A stretch of DNA of 25,642 bases, from assembly GCA_040904765.1 (NCBI GenBank), contig JBBDST010000043.1, forward strand, positions 1 to 25,642, read 5' to 3'. Each line of letters begins with the position of its first letter. The stretch's first letter is position 1. Made by a program: the position numbers and the translations under genes. Below the pieces are notes generated by a model. It was given only the letters and a program-made list of their open reading frames with translations, ran no database searches and was not told the DNA's origin. Below are positions 8,560-15,737 of this stretch, piece by piece. Source of the stretch: JBBDST01 sp040904765. Lineage in GTDB: Bacteria; Actinomycetota; Nitriliruptoria; Nitriliruptorales; Nitriliruptoraceae.

Positions 8560-9557
8560 GAGGACACCTCCGACTGCGGACTTCCACCAATCTGACCGAA
8601 ACGTTCTCCACCGACGATCTGGACACCCTCAAGGTGCCCCACGATCGCATCGATCGCATCATCGGATAGGACTTGGTTGAACGACGGCATAGGCGCTTGG
8701 CCCGGAACTAAACGGCCATTGACCAGTGTTTGTCGTACGACTGCTCGTGCCTGAACGAGTGTTTCGTCGTCCTCACCTGACCAGCCGTGGCGTTCAAACA
8801 CATTGTGCAGTTGCGGGCCGATATAGCCTTCTAGGCCAACGCCATGACAACGGGCACAGTTTGCGGCGTACAGCTGTGCGCCGTCACCAAACGCGGTGGT
8901 TTGTGCGACTGGTAGTTGGCCGGTTTGAACCGACAGGATGTAGGCGACAATCTGGTTGATCTGGTTGTCTGAATACACCCCACCTTGGCCAACACTAAAA
9001 GCCTGCATTGGGGTGCCGTTACGGCCATATGTCAGTGTCAGTTCAATAAATTCGCGGACGTCCGTGACGATTTCGGACTCTTGGTAACGCGCCACAATGT
9101 TGTCAAGGGTCGGCGCTGGCCATGCCGCGCTGATGTTGGGGTCTGGGTGTGGCGCTGAGCCGCCTTCAAGGTTGACACCATGGCAAGACGCACATGCGTT
9201 TTGATACAGCGCACGGCCTGAAGACACGTCAGCTGCGTAAAATTCGTCGACGGATCGGTTCACGCGTTCTGGTTCGATCAGCCAGTACAGCGGGATAAAT
9301 AACGCGGAAAACACGGCCAAGGCGACACCCCAAGCCATGGCGCGTTCCATACCGCGGCCCTCAAGCTCTTCATCGGAGTGATAGGGCCGCATGGCAAGCG
9401 GAATATCCGCGTTGCGTTTGGGTCCAGTTCGACGACCAGGGCCAACAAGAAAGTATGCGAGCGCAAAACCGGCTAACCCGACGACAAGAATGACGATCGG
9501 GACCGACGTTCCGGATCCGGATCCGGCTGCTTCGACCGCAAGGACAGGTGAAATCAT
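8556..9557 (-). CDS. di-heme cytochrome c subunit of the menaquinol:cytochrome c reductase
   Basis: This membrane-bound cytochrome accepts electrons from the Rieske centre and passes them on to the oxidase, replacing separate c1 and soluble c. In 333 residues there are two N-terminal hydrophobic segments (about 18-38 and 73-93) and two class-I cytochrome c domains: CASCHG at 122-127 with probable Met184 ligand (GTPMQAF), and CARCHG at 234-239 with probable Met290 ligand (APMPSF). The first domain is extended by a loop around residues 131-150. It resembles QcrC of actinobacteria in being di-heme, but has a different membrane layout. It lies 16 bp after the Rieske gene and overlaps the next gene by 4 nt. 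Confidence 0.92.
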   Translation of the reverse strand: MISPVLAVEAAGSGSGTSVPIVILVVGLAGFALAYFLVGPGRRTGPKRNADIPLAMRPYHSDEELEGRGMERAMAWGVALAVFSALFIPLYWLIEPERVNRSVDEFYAADVSSGRALYQNACASCHGVNLEGGSAPHPDPNISAAWPAPTLDNIVARYQESEIVTDVREFIELTLTYGRNGTPMQAFSVGQGGVYSDNQINQIVAYILSVQTGQLPVAQTTAFGDGAQLYAANCARCHGVGLEGYIGPQLHNVFERHGWSGEDDETLVQARAVVRQTLVNGRLVPGQAPMPSFNQVLSDDAIDAIVGHLEGVQIVGGERFGQIGGSPQSEVSS

Positions 9558-9573
9558 CTACAGGTCTCCTGAA

Positions 9574-10179
9574 TCACGCGTCGACACACGCGGGGCCCTC
9601 GGGCGGCTGTTCAAGTGCATTCGCCGTACGAGCCGGACCCGTGATTGGTTCGGAAAAATCGACAACAAACTGACCGTCGCCGTCAACGAGCGAGCGGAAG
9701 CGGTCAAGACCACGTGGGGCAGGCCCGCCGGTCCACTCACCGTAACGGTTGTAACGCGAACCGTGGCAGGGGCATTCAAACCACTGCGAAGACTGACACC
9801 ATGGCACAGCACATCCAAGATGCGGGCAGGACTGCGTGTTCAGCGCCATCAGGCCAAGTGAGTCATCCAATATGGCGTGCGTGTCACCGTAGGCACGCTG
9901 AGCAGCTGAGGATGACGGGTCCCACGTGATGATGGAAATGCCCCCTTCAGGTAAACGGACTGGGGTTCGGGTCTGCAGGATCTGATCGGCTAGCGAACGT
10001 GCATCACCCAACGGGATTTCACCCGCCAGACGGTCCCCTGGACGTGGCCACAGGAACCCCAACGAAGACAGGGCGAAGCCGCCAAGACCGGCTGATACTG
10101 AACCGATCAGGCTGTATCGCAGGAACGTCCGCCGTTCTACTGGGCGGGTGATGAACCCTGGCTTTTTCTCATCTGCCAT
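9574..10179 (-). CDS. Rieske [2Fe-2S] subunit of the bc complex
   Basis: This protein takes the first electron from menaquinol and passes it to the cytochrome c domain. The 201 residues begin with a Tat-like stretch (VERRTFLRYSLIG) and one membrane anchor at about residues 22-44, giving a b6f/b6c1-style single-anchor Rieske rather than the three-helix QcrA of mycobacteria. The cluster boxes are CPHLGC at 118-123 and CPCHGS at 136-141, supplying two Cys and two His ligands plus the disulfide pair. The C-terminal GGPAPRGLDRF motif is standard. The start is ATG at 10179. It sits between subunit IV and the di-heme cytochrome. Confidence 0.95.
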   Translation of the reverse strand: MADEKKPGFITRPVERRTFLRYSLIGSVSAGLGGFALSSLGFLWPRPGDRLAGEIPLGDARSLADQILQTRTPVRLPEGGISIITWDPSSSAAQRAYGDTHAILDDSLGLMALNTQSCPHLGCAVPWCQSSQWFECPCHGSRYNRYGEWTGGPAPRGLDRFRSLVDGDGQFVVDFSEPITGPARTANALEQPPEGPACVDA

Positions 10180-10226
10180 ACGTACGAACTCCCTACATCA
10201 CACCGTTAACCGGCGAAGAAAAGTTA

Positions 10227-11066
10227 TTAGAGCGTAAATCCAAGACCTTCAACCCACGGCCACACCCATTCATACCCCGCACCACGCAGGAACGAGCCGA
10301 TAATGACCAGCAGGCCCCAGAAGGTAAGGAAGAAGGTGAAGGCGAGGTTGGCGACTTTGCGGTTTTCTGGCTTCGCTGACGGGTTTTTATCTACATACGG
10401 AGCAGCCATCAATCCGACTAGGAACACGCCTGGCAGGGTGACACCGGCGATCATCGGGTGGAAGTAACGCAACAGTTCTTGCAAGCCCATGAAGTACCAC
10501 GGTGCTTTGTTAATCGCGGGCACTTCGTTGGGGTTGGCGAGCGATCCCAGCGGTGCGTCAAGGAAAAAGGAGGCGATGAGCAGCACGGCGAGCATCGCCA
10601 GCAAGGCAACAAACTCGACGAGTAGCAGGTGCGGCCAGGTGTACACCTTGTCCTGTTGCTTTGACTGGACCTGCTGAATACCGGCGGGGGGAACCAGTGC
10701 GAGTAGTCGGTGTGTGTATTCGCCTGAAACGGGCACGCCCATCGATTCGGGTTCGTTTGTTTGACCCAAAGAAGCAGCAACACGGGCTGCACGCTGTTCG
10801 GGTGTGAGGCGCCCACCACCGTTGCTGCCGACGTCGGTTGCTGTTGCGACAGCGACCCCACCGCCGCTGCCTGCTTTCTCGCGAAATGCGGTCAGTTTGG
10901 CGGCGGCTTCGTCGGCCGAACGTGGACCAACCGTGGCTCCGCTAGACGCCTTGGTGGCACGCACACTTGCAGCTTTGGCTTTGGCGCGCGCGATGCGCTC
11001 GCTTTTGCCCTCGCCGATGAGACGGTCGTAGACCGCCTGGTCGATTTGGACTTCTTCGCTCATCAA
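10227..11066 (-). CDS. cytochrome b C-terminal (subunit IV-like) protein with long N-terminal extension
   Basis: This is the second half of a split cytochrome b, contributing the quinol-oxidation loop. Three membrane segments follow residue 145 (about 147-169, 207-224 and 243-262). The quinol-site motif occurs as KAPWYFMGLQELL at residues 187-199, the PEWY position reading APWY, a form associated with low-potential menaquinol complexes. Residues 1-140 are an unusual hydrophilic Ala/Lys/Gly-rich extension with the helix-like segment AVYDRLIGEGKSERIARAKA near the start and RLTPEQRAARVAASLG near 86-101. The family usually has only a short N-terminus. Start ATG is at 11066, with a second Met directly after it. 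It lies 33 bp after the b6 gene. Confidence 0.92.
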   Translation of the reverse strand: MMSEEVQIDQAVYDRLIGEGKSERIARAKAKAASVRATKASSGATVGPRSADEAAAKLTAFREKAGSGGGVAVATATDVGSNGGGRLTPEQRAARVAASLGQTNEPESMGVPVSGEYTHRLLALVPPAGIQQVQSKQQDKVYTWPHLLLVEFVALLAMLAVLLIASFFLDAPLGSLANPNEVPAINKAPWYFMGLQELLRYFHPMIAGVTLPGVFLVGLMAAPYVDKNPSAKPENRKVANLAFTFFLTFWGLLVIIGSFLRGAGYEWVWPWVEGLGFTL

Positions 11067-11099
11067 CTGCCCCCTAAAACGTTTGTTCTCACCCGCGCC

Positions 11100-11855
11100 T
11101 TACAGCGGACCCGAAATACCGCCGTCTTTACGGATCCGCCAGAAGTGCACGGCCAAGAAGATGACGGTGATGAACGGAATGAACAGCACATGCAACACGT
11201 ACCAGCGCAGCAGGGTGCTTGGACCGATCTCGACATCGCCTAGCAAGACGAACTGAACTTGGTCACCGAACACTGGCGTGAAGCCCATCATGTTGGTTCC
11301 CACGGTGACGGCCCACAGTGCCAGTTGGTCCCATGGCAGTAGGTAGCCGGTGAAGGACAGCAGCAGGGTCATGAGTAGCAAGATGACGCCGACAACCCAG
11401 TTGAATTCACGCGGCGGCTTGTACGCACCGTGATAGAACACGCGCGCCATATGTAAGAACACCGTGAACACCATGGCATGTGCGCCCCAACGGTGCAGGT
11501 TGCGTACGAGCTGCCCGAACGTGACCGATGCGGACAAATCACGCATGTTGAGATATGCCACTTCTGTGCCTGCACCTGCTGCAGGGGTGTAGAAAAACAT
11601 CAAAAAGATGCCGGTGATGGTGAGCAAGATGAACAGGAAGAAACTCAAACCGCCAAGACAGTACGTGTAGGTCAGTTTCAGTCCGTGGCGCTTCACCTTC
11701 ACGGGGTGAAGGTGATACAGAACGTTGTTCATCGCAGCCAGGGCACGGTCACGTGACGTGTCACGGTAGCCCTTGCGATAAATCGATCCAGGCCGGAAGA
11801 TTGACTTCCAGATCACATTGTCCTGGACTTTTGTTTTCAAATCTTGCTTCGCCAC
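11100..11855 (-). CDS. cytochrome b6-like N-terminal half of cytochrome b
   Basis: This four-helix subunit holds the two b hemes. The 251 residues include the first His pair at 121 and 135 (NLHRWGAH and FLHMARVF, 14 apart) and the second at 222 and 237 (VLHVLF and AVHFWR, 15 apart). The 15-residue spacing matches cytochrome b6 rather than mitochondrial cytochrome b. The loop GYLLPWDQLALWAVTVGTNM is the usual quinol-site region. Cys66 in YCLGGLSFF aligns by motif with the b6 cysteine that covalently binds the extra heme ci/cn. It starts with ATG at 11855, 32 bp after the ferredoxin gene and upstream of subunit IV. Confidence 0.94.
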   Translation of the reverse strand: MAKQDLKTKVQDNVIWKSIFRPGSIYRKGYRDTSRDRALAAMNNVLYHLHPVKVKRHGLKLTYTYCLGGLSFFLFILLTITGIFLMFFYTPAAGAGTEVAYLNMRDLSASVTFGQLVRNLHRWGAHAMVFTVFLHMARVFYHGAYKPPREFNWVVGVILLLMTLLLSFTGYLLPWDQLALWAVTVGTNMMGFTPVFGDQVQFVLLGDVEIGPSTLLRWYVLHVLFIPFITVIFLAVHFWRIRKDGGISGPL

Positions 11856-11887
11856 AATAATCCCTCAGGGGTGAGAAATTCCCGACT

Positions 11888-12232
11888 TCACTCGCCTACA
11901 CGCCCAAGCCACAAGGCATCTGACGGGCACCGTTCTACGCAAATTGCACATCGTGTGCATTCATTATCGTCGATGATGAACACCGCGTGAGACTGTTGAG
12001 CCAACGTCGTCAACTCAGCGTTGTCTGCACCGGCGATGATGTCTGGCGACATCATGTAGATGCACTCCCACGGGCACACATCTTCACACGCACGACACAA
12101 GATGCATAATTCTGCGGTTAACCCAATATGCCGCTTAGGCTTGACGCGCTCTTGCAACCACTGCGGGTCAACTTGCTGCACGGTGTAGTTGTCGAACATG
12201 AGCGGGTGTTCGCCCTTATCTGTCTTTCCCAT
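11888..12232 (-). CDS. 2x[4Fe-4S] ferredoxin in the complex III operon
   Basis: This is a 114-residue dicluster ferredoxin. The motifs are CxxCxxCxxxCP twice: Cys43/46/49/53 (CILCRACEDVCP) and Cys92/95/98/102 (CTRCAICVERCP). The clusters are separated by a longer linker than in simple bacterial 2[4Fe-4S] ferredoxins, and a 40-residue N-terminal segment precedes them, as in Complex I NuoI-like or membrane-associated ferredoxin subunits. There is no membrane segment, so it should act at the cytoplasmic face. It lies between a small membrane protein and cytochrome b6 in the same direction with short gaps. It could inject or withdraw electrons at the complex; the partner is unknown. Confidence 0.9.
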   Translation of the reverse strand: MGKTDKGEHPLMFDNYTVQQVDPQWLQERVKPKRHIGLTAELCILCRACEDVCPWECIYMMSPDIIAGADNAELTTLAQQSHAVFIIDDNECTRCAICVERCPSDALWLGRVGE

Positions 12233-12298
12233 GTTCGGCCTCCTTTCCCTTGCGGCGTACGTATACGTGGTTGCTAGCAGTCGCGAAAACGCAGCGAT

Positions 12299-12832
12299 TT
12301 ACTTGTAACCACCGGACCCTGGACGTTCTTCACCCGAAGCCAGCGTCTTTGGCAGGCTGCGCTGGGCACGCAAAGCAACCCATACGGTGATGACAATGCC
12401 AGCCACCATCAAACCGCCGGTGACCCCTTCAGTGACCACCGAATACAGGTTTGATGCGACGTCAATGCGATAGTCGTCAGAAATGTCGATACCAGCCGAA
12501 GCAGGAATGATTGTGCCCGACAACAGGTTGGCATTTGATTCAGTGAACTGGATCCAACCGTGCGGAAACACACCATGTAGCCACCACAGCAGGCTTGACG
12601 CGCCCATGACACCCATCGTGGCTGATACCCATTCGCGCTTCTGGTAAGTCAGTTTTGCGATGGCGAGTGGGACAATACCAAGCCCAACAATCCACAATAA
12701 TGTGATGGCGCCACCGACCCATCCACGACCGATATTGCCGGGGTCGCCGAATTGGTACAACGCCCGGAAAACATCCGGAAGGGTGGCAAAAAATTCACGA
12801 AACCACTCGCCCACAACTGGCCTCTCGCTCAC
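12299..12832 (-). CDS. uncharacterised three-helix membrane protein, first gene of the complex III operon
   Basis: I do not recognise the family. From the GTG at 12832 the protein has 177 residues; a TTG at 12853 in the same frame would give 184. I prefer the GTG because an AAGAG lies about 7 nt upstream, but support is weak. An amphipathic N-terminus (EWFREFFATLPDVFRALY) precedes membrane segments at about residues 38-60 and 68-87, an aromatic stretch WWLHGVFPHGWIQF, a polar loop of about 35 residues, and a third membrane segment near 134-154, ending in a Gly-rich tail. There are no cysteines or heme motifs. Position upstream of the ferredoxin and cytochrome b6 suggests an accessory or anchoring subunit, which is inference. 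Confidence 0.75.
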   Translation of the reverse strand: MSERPVVGEWFREFFATLPDVFRALYQFGDPGNIGRGWVGGAITLLWIVGLGIVPLAIAKLTYQKREWVSATMGVMGASSLLWWLHGVFPHGWIQFTESNANLLSGTIIPASAGIDISDDYRIDVASNLYSVVTEGVTGGLMVAGIVITVWVALRAQRSLPKTLASGEERPGSGGYK

Positions 12833-12934
12833 AGTGACTCTTAAAGGTACCAACCGGCCTGCAACGTAAACAAACGCCAGACCAATTTACTGCACCGCCG
12901 TTGCCACGCCTACTCCTCATCAAACCTGCACAAC

Positions 12935-13801
12935 CTAGTTCAGGTGGGGCCCGTGGGCTCCTGCGGAGCGTGCGCGATCGGCCAAAATGGCGCTGAAGGT
13001 TGCTCCGTACACATACAGCCGTCCGGCAAGATAGAACAACACCAACACGCCGATCACACTACCAAGCGCGCCGTACAGCACGTTGGCTCGAGCAATCTGC
13101 GCCGACACGAAACTAGCTCCGACAAATTTCAGCACGGTCCATCCAGCACCGGCGGCAATTGCTCCTGGTAGGCGCTGGAAGACAGTCAGTGGTGCTTGGG
13201 GTGCCAATAGGACATAGGCGCCCAGGAAAACCGTCACATCGAGCAGGAACGTCACGCTGAGCGTCAGCGCAATCCCTATTTCGTTTGGGATGAACTGTGC
13301 GCCGGTCGCAAACACTGTGCCGACGATTGCTGAGCCAACACTTAACACGCCAAGAACCACCAGTGCGATCAGTTGGCGCAGTCGACGTCGTACGCCTGAT
13401 TCGACTGGGCCACGAAACACCACTCGCGTGGCAGCACTTGCAGTCGCCACGACACGTAGTCCCGATAGCAAGAGCAGCACACCACCAACGAGACCGATAC
13501 GGCCACGTTGTTCAACCACCTGAGCGAGCAGTTCGGAAACCAGCGTTGCTTCACCCTCACTTTCGAGCGCTTCTTCAAAACCGGGAATCTGTTCTAAAAC
13601 AAACGTCACTACCTGCTCTTGGCGTTCCGTGTCGTCCAACACGAAGCCAGACACTGACACCGCCAAGATAAGCAGTGGCAGCAGGGACAGAAACCCGAAA
13701 AAACCAATCGCTGCAGCGAACGGATCACCGGCGTCAGCGACATAACGCCGTTGGGTATTGCGAAGAATCTGCCAAATGTCAGTAAGGATCGATACAGCCA
13801 T
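12935..13801 (-). CDS. YihY/BrkB family membrane protein
   Basis: This is a 288-residue inner-membrane protein of the YihY/BrkB superfamily, whose biochemical function is unsettled (transport roles have been proposed). The family features are visible: an N-terminal ADAGDPFAAAIGFFGFLSLLPLLILAV segment, a GLVGGVLLLLSGLRVVATA segment, and the late motif LYGALGSVIGVLVLFYLAGRLYVYGATF, with about six membrane helices. It starts with ATG at 13801, only 5 bp after the HemC-like gene, so the two are probably cotranscribed. It ends 81 bp before the complex III operon on the same strand, so read-through into it is possible. The fold assignment is firm; the role is not. Confidence 0.88.
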   Translation of the reverse strand: MAVSILTDIWQILRNTQRRYVADAGDPFAAAIGFFGFLSLLPLLILAVSVSGFVLDDTERQEQVVTFVLEQIPGFEEALESEGEATLVSELLAQVVEQRGRIGLVGGVLLLLSGLRVVATASAATRVVFRGPVESGVRRRLRQLIALVVLGVLSVGSAIVGTVFATGAQFIPNEIGIALTLSVTFLLDVTVFLGAYVLLAPQAPLTVFQRLPGAIAAGAGWTVLKFVGASFVSAQIARANVLYGALGSVIGVLVLFYLAGRLYVYGATFSAILADRARSAGAHGPHLN

Positions 13802-13806
13802 AGCGG

Positions 13807-14721
13807 TCAGTGTCCCCGGTTCGCGGTCGAATGACTGTGCTGCGATGAAGTTCTGCGATCATGTGCCTGTTGATACTGCGCCAACAAGGTCGCCGCCATA
13901 GCCCGACCAAGCACGGTCGCGTCCGCCGAACCGACCTCATGCGATGCCCGGTAGGGACCATAACCCCCTTGGGTGAGGAGCAATCCGAGCAGAACGAGTC
14001 GCTCATCACCATTTGCAGTCCGCCGCATTTCGGCATGTCCGGCAACATACATGTCGGTGTCGGCCTGATCACCGGTGACGTGAAACTGTAACTCTCGTTC
14101 GGCCGTTAACGCGGCACGTGACTGCGCGTTATCGAGCACGGCTACCGCTTTGCGGGTGCGGGCGTCAGTGCGTCGACACAACAACGACGCGATACCGCTG
14201 CCAGCCGCATGCAAAATTTCACCGTGTTCCAACGGACGTACTGCAAGGCCTGGCGCCAGAGCACTGTTGGCTCGCAACCAAGGGATCGGTGCGATCAACG
14301 CGGCAACTTCGCCGTGTTGGACTGCGCGCAACGCAGCTTCAGCCGAGGCGACCGGCAACACGGTGATATCTGGGGCGCGCTGTGCCAGTTGCACACGGGT
14401 GCTTGCCGCAACTACCAACACGGTGGCGGTGCGCTGACGGGTCACATCGACAAGCGATCCACCTGTTCGGGTAACAAGGCCTTCCCGTGGATCGGTTCGT
14501 TCAAGCACGGCTGCGCGCATAAACTGTTCGTCATCCATAGGGTTTGCTGCTGTCCCGGCAACCACCAGCAAATCGGCGTTACCTGCGGTTATGTCATCAC
14601 CGGCTCCCGCATCCAAAAGGATGCCGCCGATTGAAGTCGTGACATGCTCTGCCTTGAGACGAAGCCAACAGTCATCGGCACAGCTGACTCGCACGGAAGG
14701 CTGCCAGACTTGGTTGGTCAT
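13807..14721 (-). CDS. degenerate HemC-like (hydroxymethylbilane synthase-related) protein, probably not catalytic
   Basis: The 304 residues align along most of HemC by eye: ERTDPREGLV (74-83) with the EREDPRDAFV motif, QLAQRAPDI (111-119) with QLAERRPDL, GEVAALIAPIPWLR with GEYDAIILAVAGLKR, AGSGIASLLCRRTDARTR with GQGAVGIECRLDDSRTR, and ALTAEREL with RVTAERAM. The catalytic features are missing. The HSMKD segment carrying the active Lys and Asp reads VVAGTAAN, the Arg pair of SSLRR is reduced to one Arg, the GNVGTR Arg is gone, and the cofactor-binding Cys of EGGCQVP is absent (VTGDQADTD). The start overlaps the rex stop by 4 nt. In many actinobacteria hemA and hemC follow rex; here hemA is absent and only this remains. 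The reading frame is intact, so it is likely expressed. Confidence 0.8.
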   Translation of the reverse strand: MTNQVWQPSVRVSCADDCWLRLKAEHVTTSIGGILLDAGAGDDITAGNADLLVVAGTAANPMDDEQFMRAAVLERTDPREGLVTRTGGSLVDVTRQRTATVLVVAASTRVQLAQRAPDITVLPVASAEAALRAVQHGEVAALIAPIPWLRANSALAPGLAVRPLEHGEILHAAGSGIASLLCRRTDARTRKAVAVLDNAQSRAALTAERELQFHVTGDQADTDMYVAGHAEMRRTANGDERLVLLGLLLTQGGYGPYRASHEVGSADATVLGRAMAATLLAQYQQAHDRRTSSQHSHSTANRGH

Positions 14722-15407
14722 AACGCGGCCGCGTTTGCCCGTTGGGCATAAAACGACAAGATTTGCAGTTCAGATGAGAAATCGACTGTTCGCACTGAAA
14801 CTGACGGATCCACACTGAGATAGGTCGGCGCAAAGTTCAACAAAGCAGTGACCCCCGCCCGGCATGCCGCCTGAGCGACTTCTTGGGCAACATGCGCAGG
14901 TACGGCGACAACGGCAATTTCAACCGACCGGTCACGTACAATCTGTGGCAGTTGCGTAAAGGGTTCTACGCGCAGATCTCCAACATACATGCCGATCACG
15001 TCAGGATCGTTGTCGACAATCGCGGTCAAAACAAAGCCACGGCGCGTAAAACCGTCGTAGCTAGCCAAAGCGCGACCAAGATTGCCGGCACCCACAATCA
15101 CCACGGCACGTTCGGTGACTAATCCGAGCACCAGCGAAATTTCGCGGGTCAGTTCATCGACCGCATAACCGATACCGCGAGTGCCGTGACTGCCAAGATA
15201 CGACAGGTCTTTACGCACTTTGGCAGAGTTCACGCCGGCTGCTTCAGCCAGATCATTACTCGACACTGTCGTGACTTTGCGTTGAGCCGCGTCGTGCAAC
15301 GCCTGCAGATACACCGGAAGCCGTGAGACTGTGACGGCCGGAATATGGCGCGCGTCGCCCACTGCGTCTTCTTTCGATCGATGCTCGGTTGGCCTGCTGG
15401 CGGCCAT
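14718..15407 (-). CDS. rex: redox-sensing transcriptional repressor Rex
   Basis: Rex is a homodimeric repressor that leaves DNA when NADH rises, controlling respiratory and fermentative genes. The 229 residues show the N-terminal winged helix (AEAAGVNSAKVRKDLSYLG near residues 49-67, the recognition region) followed by a Rossmann domain with the NAD-binding motif VIVGAGNLGRAL and the SYDGFTRRGF segment, then DNDPDVIG. The last 20 residues form the usual domain-swapping helix (ELQILSFYAQRANA). The first 25 residues precede the conserved part, so a later GTG start is possible. It lies 15 bp after the glutaredoxin-like gene and overlaps the HemC-like gene by 4 nt. Its targets likely include the respiratory genes nearby, but I found no clear TTGTGAA-type Rex box. 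Confidence 0.95.
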   Translation of the reverse strand: MAASRPTEHRSKEDAVGDARHIPAVTVSRLPVYLQALHDAAQRKVTTVSSNDLAEAAGVNSAKVRKDLSYLGSHGTRGIGYAVDELTREISLVLGLVTERAVVIVGAGNLGRALASYDGFTRRGFVLTAIVDNDPDVIGMYVGDLRVEPFTQLPQIVRDRSVEIAVVAVPAHVAQEVAQAACRAGVTALLNFAPTYLSVDPSVSVRTVDFSSELQILSFYAQRANAAAL

Positions 15408-15422
15408 GATGTGTTTACGAGC

Positions 15423-15737
15423 CTATGCCCAAAAACGCCAACGTGGCGCACCAGGTTTCGTGTCGGGCGATCGTTGGGTGCGCACAGCGGCCCGTACTGC
15501 GGCCCGTACTACGCCAAGGGCAAGCGCGCCTTCGGCAACGTCTTGGCCGTTAACACTCACTACCGGAATGCGGATCCCGTAACGCTTGACCAGTTCATCG
15601 TCACCGTCAATATCGATGATCCTGTATGTGCAGCCGCGTGCTTCACGCACAATCAGCTCATCTGCTTGGTCGCACAGGTCGCAGTTGTAGCGCGTATACA
15701 ACACGACTGCGATCGACTGGCGGCGTTGACGTCTCAT
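15423..15737 (-). CDS. glutaredoxin-like protein (DUF836 type)
   Basis: This is a 104-residue thioredoxin-fold protein. The redox motif RYNCDLCDQADELI, a CxxC near the N-terminus, and the cis-Pro strand RIPVVSVNGQDVAEG fit the glutaredoxin-like DUF836 family, which often sits near actinobacterial rex. The start is ATG at 15737, which overlaps the upstream membrane-protein stop (TGATG); the same frame stays open upstream but that part is antisense-free coding shadow of the neighbour. The C-terminal 27 residues are an Arg/Ala-rich tail containing a direct 12-bp duplication (AAVRAAVR). It probably reduces a protein disulfide in the cytoplasm; the partner is not evident. Confidence 0.85.
   Translation of the reverse strand: MRRQRRQSIAVVLYTRYNCDLCDQADELIVREARGCTYRIIDIDGDDELVKRYGIRIPVVSVNGQDVAEGALALGVVRAAVRAAVRTQRSPDTKPGAPRWRFWA

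Noticed and set aside
15489..15511. 12-bp tandem duplication in the glutaredoxin gene tail (AAVRAAVR)
   Set aside because: In frame, short and in a variable C-terminal tail; probably simple slippage with no evident function.
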